In this document: positions 24,769 to 25,699 of the stretch, one piece after another
How the letters are laid out: the number at the start of each line of letters is the position of its first letter
Numbering within the stretch: position 1 is the first letter of the stretch
Assembly: GCA_964537825.1 (NCBI GenBank)
Contig: CAZIDL010000034.1
Coordinates: 1-25,699, forward strand
Origin: CAZIDL01 sp964537825
GTDB lineage: Bacteria; Bacteroidota; Bacteroidia; Flavobacteriales_D; CAYVSK01
Length of the DNA: 25,699 nt
Direction of reading: 5' to 3'
The notes under the pieces: generated by a model
What the model was told of the DNA's origin: nothing
The model's input: the letters and a program-made list of their open reading frames with translations, nothing else
The model's database searches: none
Made by a program: the position numbers and the translations under genes

Positions 24769-25301
24769 AAGGATCAGGTGGAATTCCATCCCGAACTCCG
24801 ATTCCGATCCCAACTTCCCACTACAATCCCACTACAATTGGCTAACCAACTCGTAGCAGCCTCCGAATTCCTTATCCTAAATCCACTGAAAAGAGCGATC
24901 AGTAGAAAAGGGGCGGCAGTAGTGATCGTGTTAAGTCGTCCCACCTCTTGCCCCAGGAAACCAGAACTGGAAGTTCCCTATGACCTGACCTAATGTTGGG
25001 GTCGGGAATCCACAAGCCACAATACCGATCAAAAGAAGGGACCTGAAAGAAACGCGCACATTCTGAGAAGAGGTCTTATTGATGGGAATATCCTTTTAGC
25101 GAATTTATCGTACGAGCTATGAATGGGTTCTGGAGCTTCTTTTCTTCTTGAGATGATGCGCCGAGCTCCTGAATGGAGGCTTACACATCCAACTGGAGCG
25201 GAAGAGGAGCACTCGTGAATAGAGGCGAATGAGGTTTCGGCCCTCCTTCATTCTCTTGCGCGCCCTTTAAAAGGGTCACCTAATGGGGATCTTTTAAATT
25301 A
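24769..25301. other. Gene-free region between holA and the YCF48 protein
   Basis: These 533 bp between divergent genes show no supportable gene, tRNA or dispersed repeat shared with the rest of the window. Small structures are visible: a short tandem CCACTACAAT pair near 24819-24838, a stem with a 3-nt bulge near 24973-25009 (TTCCC/GACC with GGTC/GGGAA), and a 6-bp palindrome CCCTTTAAAAGGG at 25263-25275, 26 bp before the last gene. A TAAATTCG octamer on the minus strand (25107-25100) resembles the yidC -7 box but lacks a -33 partner. Confidence 0.5.
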
Positions 25302-25699
25302 ATGGAACCAAAGATCTTTGACATGGATCATTTTACCTTTATACCTCGCATTGGGACCGCTTCTCTTGGTCGAACTTTTTTTCTCCTGATCGTTCTCATT
25401 TCGCTTACTCTGAACGGAAATGCGACATGGAACCCCCAGAGCAGTGGTACGAGCGACCGGCTTCATGCGGTCCATTTCGTCGATAGTTCCACCGGTTGGG
25501 CTGCCGGTGTTAATGGGACGATCGTTCATACTTCGGACGGGGGGTCTAATTGGTCGCCTCAGAACAGTTCCACCAGCAACCGTATCCATGGGCTTCATTT
25601 CAGCGATGCCTCCCATGGATGGGGGGTCGGTCTTGTCGGGACCATCGTACACACCTCGGACGGGGGAAGCAATTGGACGACCCAAACCAGCAGCACGAC
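25302..25699 (+). CDS. Secreted YCF48-repeat protein, 3' end outside window
   Basis: Only the first 132 codons are in the window, and the frame is still open at the edge. A hydrophobic signal segment (TFFLLIVLISLTLNGNA, about residues 25-41) is followed by tandem 41-residue repeats beginning at the codons at 25428, 25551 and 25674, each 123 bp apart. The repeats follow the pattern W-x-P-Q-x-S-S/G-T-S, then HFxDxxxGWxxG, then GTIVHTSDGGSNW. This is the YCF48/BNR-type beta-propeller repeat common in secreted Bacteroidota proteins, often with a T9SS C-terminal domain. That domain cannot be checked here. An ATG at 25323 (MDHFTFIPRIG) is an alternative start with a more compact signal peptide. Its ligand or role is unknown; such propellers usually serve adhesion or surface binding. 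Confidence 0.85.
   Translation, partial: MEPKIFDMDHFTFIPRIGTASLGRTFFLLIVLISLTLNGNATWNPQSSGTSDRLHAVHFVDSSTGWAAGVNGTIVHTSDGGSNWSPQNSSTSNRIHGLHFSDASHGWGVGLVGTIVHTSDGGSNWTTQTSST

Noticed and set aside
24736..24993. An 85-codon plus-strand frame starting inside holA.
   Set aside because: It begins antisense to holA, has no signal or domain pattern, and is not preceded by a promoter.
25299..25685. A 128-codon minus-strand frame at the right edge.
   Set aside because: The plus-strand frame has a signal peptide and regular YCF48 repeats; the minus frame merely mirrors the repeat.
1..25699. CRISPR arrays, tRNA/rRNA genes, transposases, integrases, defence systems.
   Set aside because: No regularly spaced direct repeats, no cloverleaf-like segments in the gaps, and no protein with such domains was seen.

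Overview
The window looks like chromosomal DNA of a Bacteroidota bacterium, probably Flavobacteriales-like but with higher GC than most of that order (placement inferred from gene content, not from a marker gene). Supporting signs are an S46 dipeptidyl-peptidase, a fused alpha/beta 2-oxoacid dehydrogenase E1, a PadR/PspC pair, a CarboxypepD-regulatory-like TonB-dependent receptor, a pyrG-yidC gene order, a secreted YCF48-repeat protein, and several promoters with the Bacteroidota -7 box (TAnnTTTG). Almost everything is core metabolism or envelope biology. I see no phage, plasmid, CRISPR, tRNA or rRNA.

Layout. 1-630: no gene; a structured interspersed repeat (copy 1). 631-2285 (-): purK-purE, purine biosynthesis, ATGA-coupled. 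2368-5580 (+): hpt, adk, obg, a PAP2 membrane phosphatase and crcB, closely packed or overlapping except for a 131-nt gap before obg. 5795-7212 (-): padR-pspC, with an operator-like palindrome at its promoter and degenerate short palindromic repeats on both sides. 7484-11280 (-): a DUF2339 multi-pass membrane protein coupled to a DUF3999-like exported protein. 11410-13512 (-): fused E1. 13513-14061: no confident gene, perhaps a decayed lipoprotein. 14062-16269 (-): S46 peptidase, DPP7-like by its specificity residue. 16372-20687 (-): pyrG, yidC and a DUF6438 lipoprotein, the last two ATGA-coupled. 20814-23168 (-): TonB-dependent receptor. 23235-23520: copy 2 of the structured repeat. 23694-24755 (-): holA. 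25302-end (+): start of a YCF48-repeat secreted protein, cut by the window edge.

How the genes fit together. purEK and hpt (de novo synthesis and salvage) diverge from a shared 82-bp region, and adk continues nucleotide balance. pyrG adds CTP synthesis. yidC, the coupled lipoprotein, DUF2339/DUF3999, PspC, PAP2 and the TonB receptor are envelope functions.

The most interesting signal is the pair of structured repeats. The two copies share a 13-bp stem in which two base pairs have changed on both sides, plus further stems where differences are G-U compatible mainly in + strand sense. Open reading frames across the two copies do not stay in the same frame. This looks like a structured RNA or palindromic element family, not a gene. 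All assignments come from reading the sequence; no database search was run.
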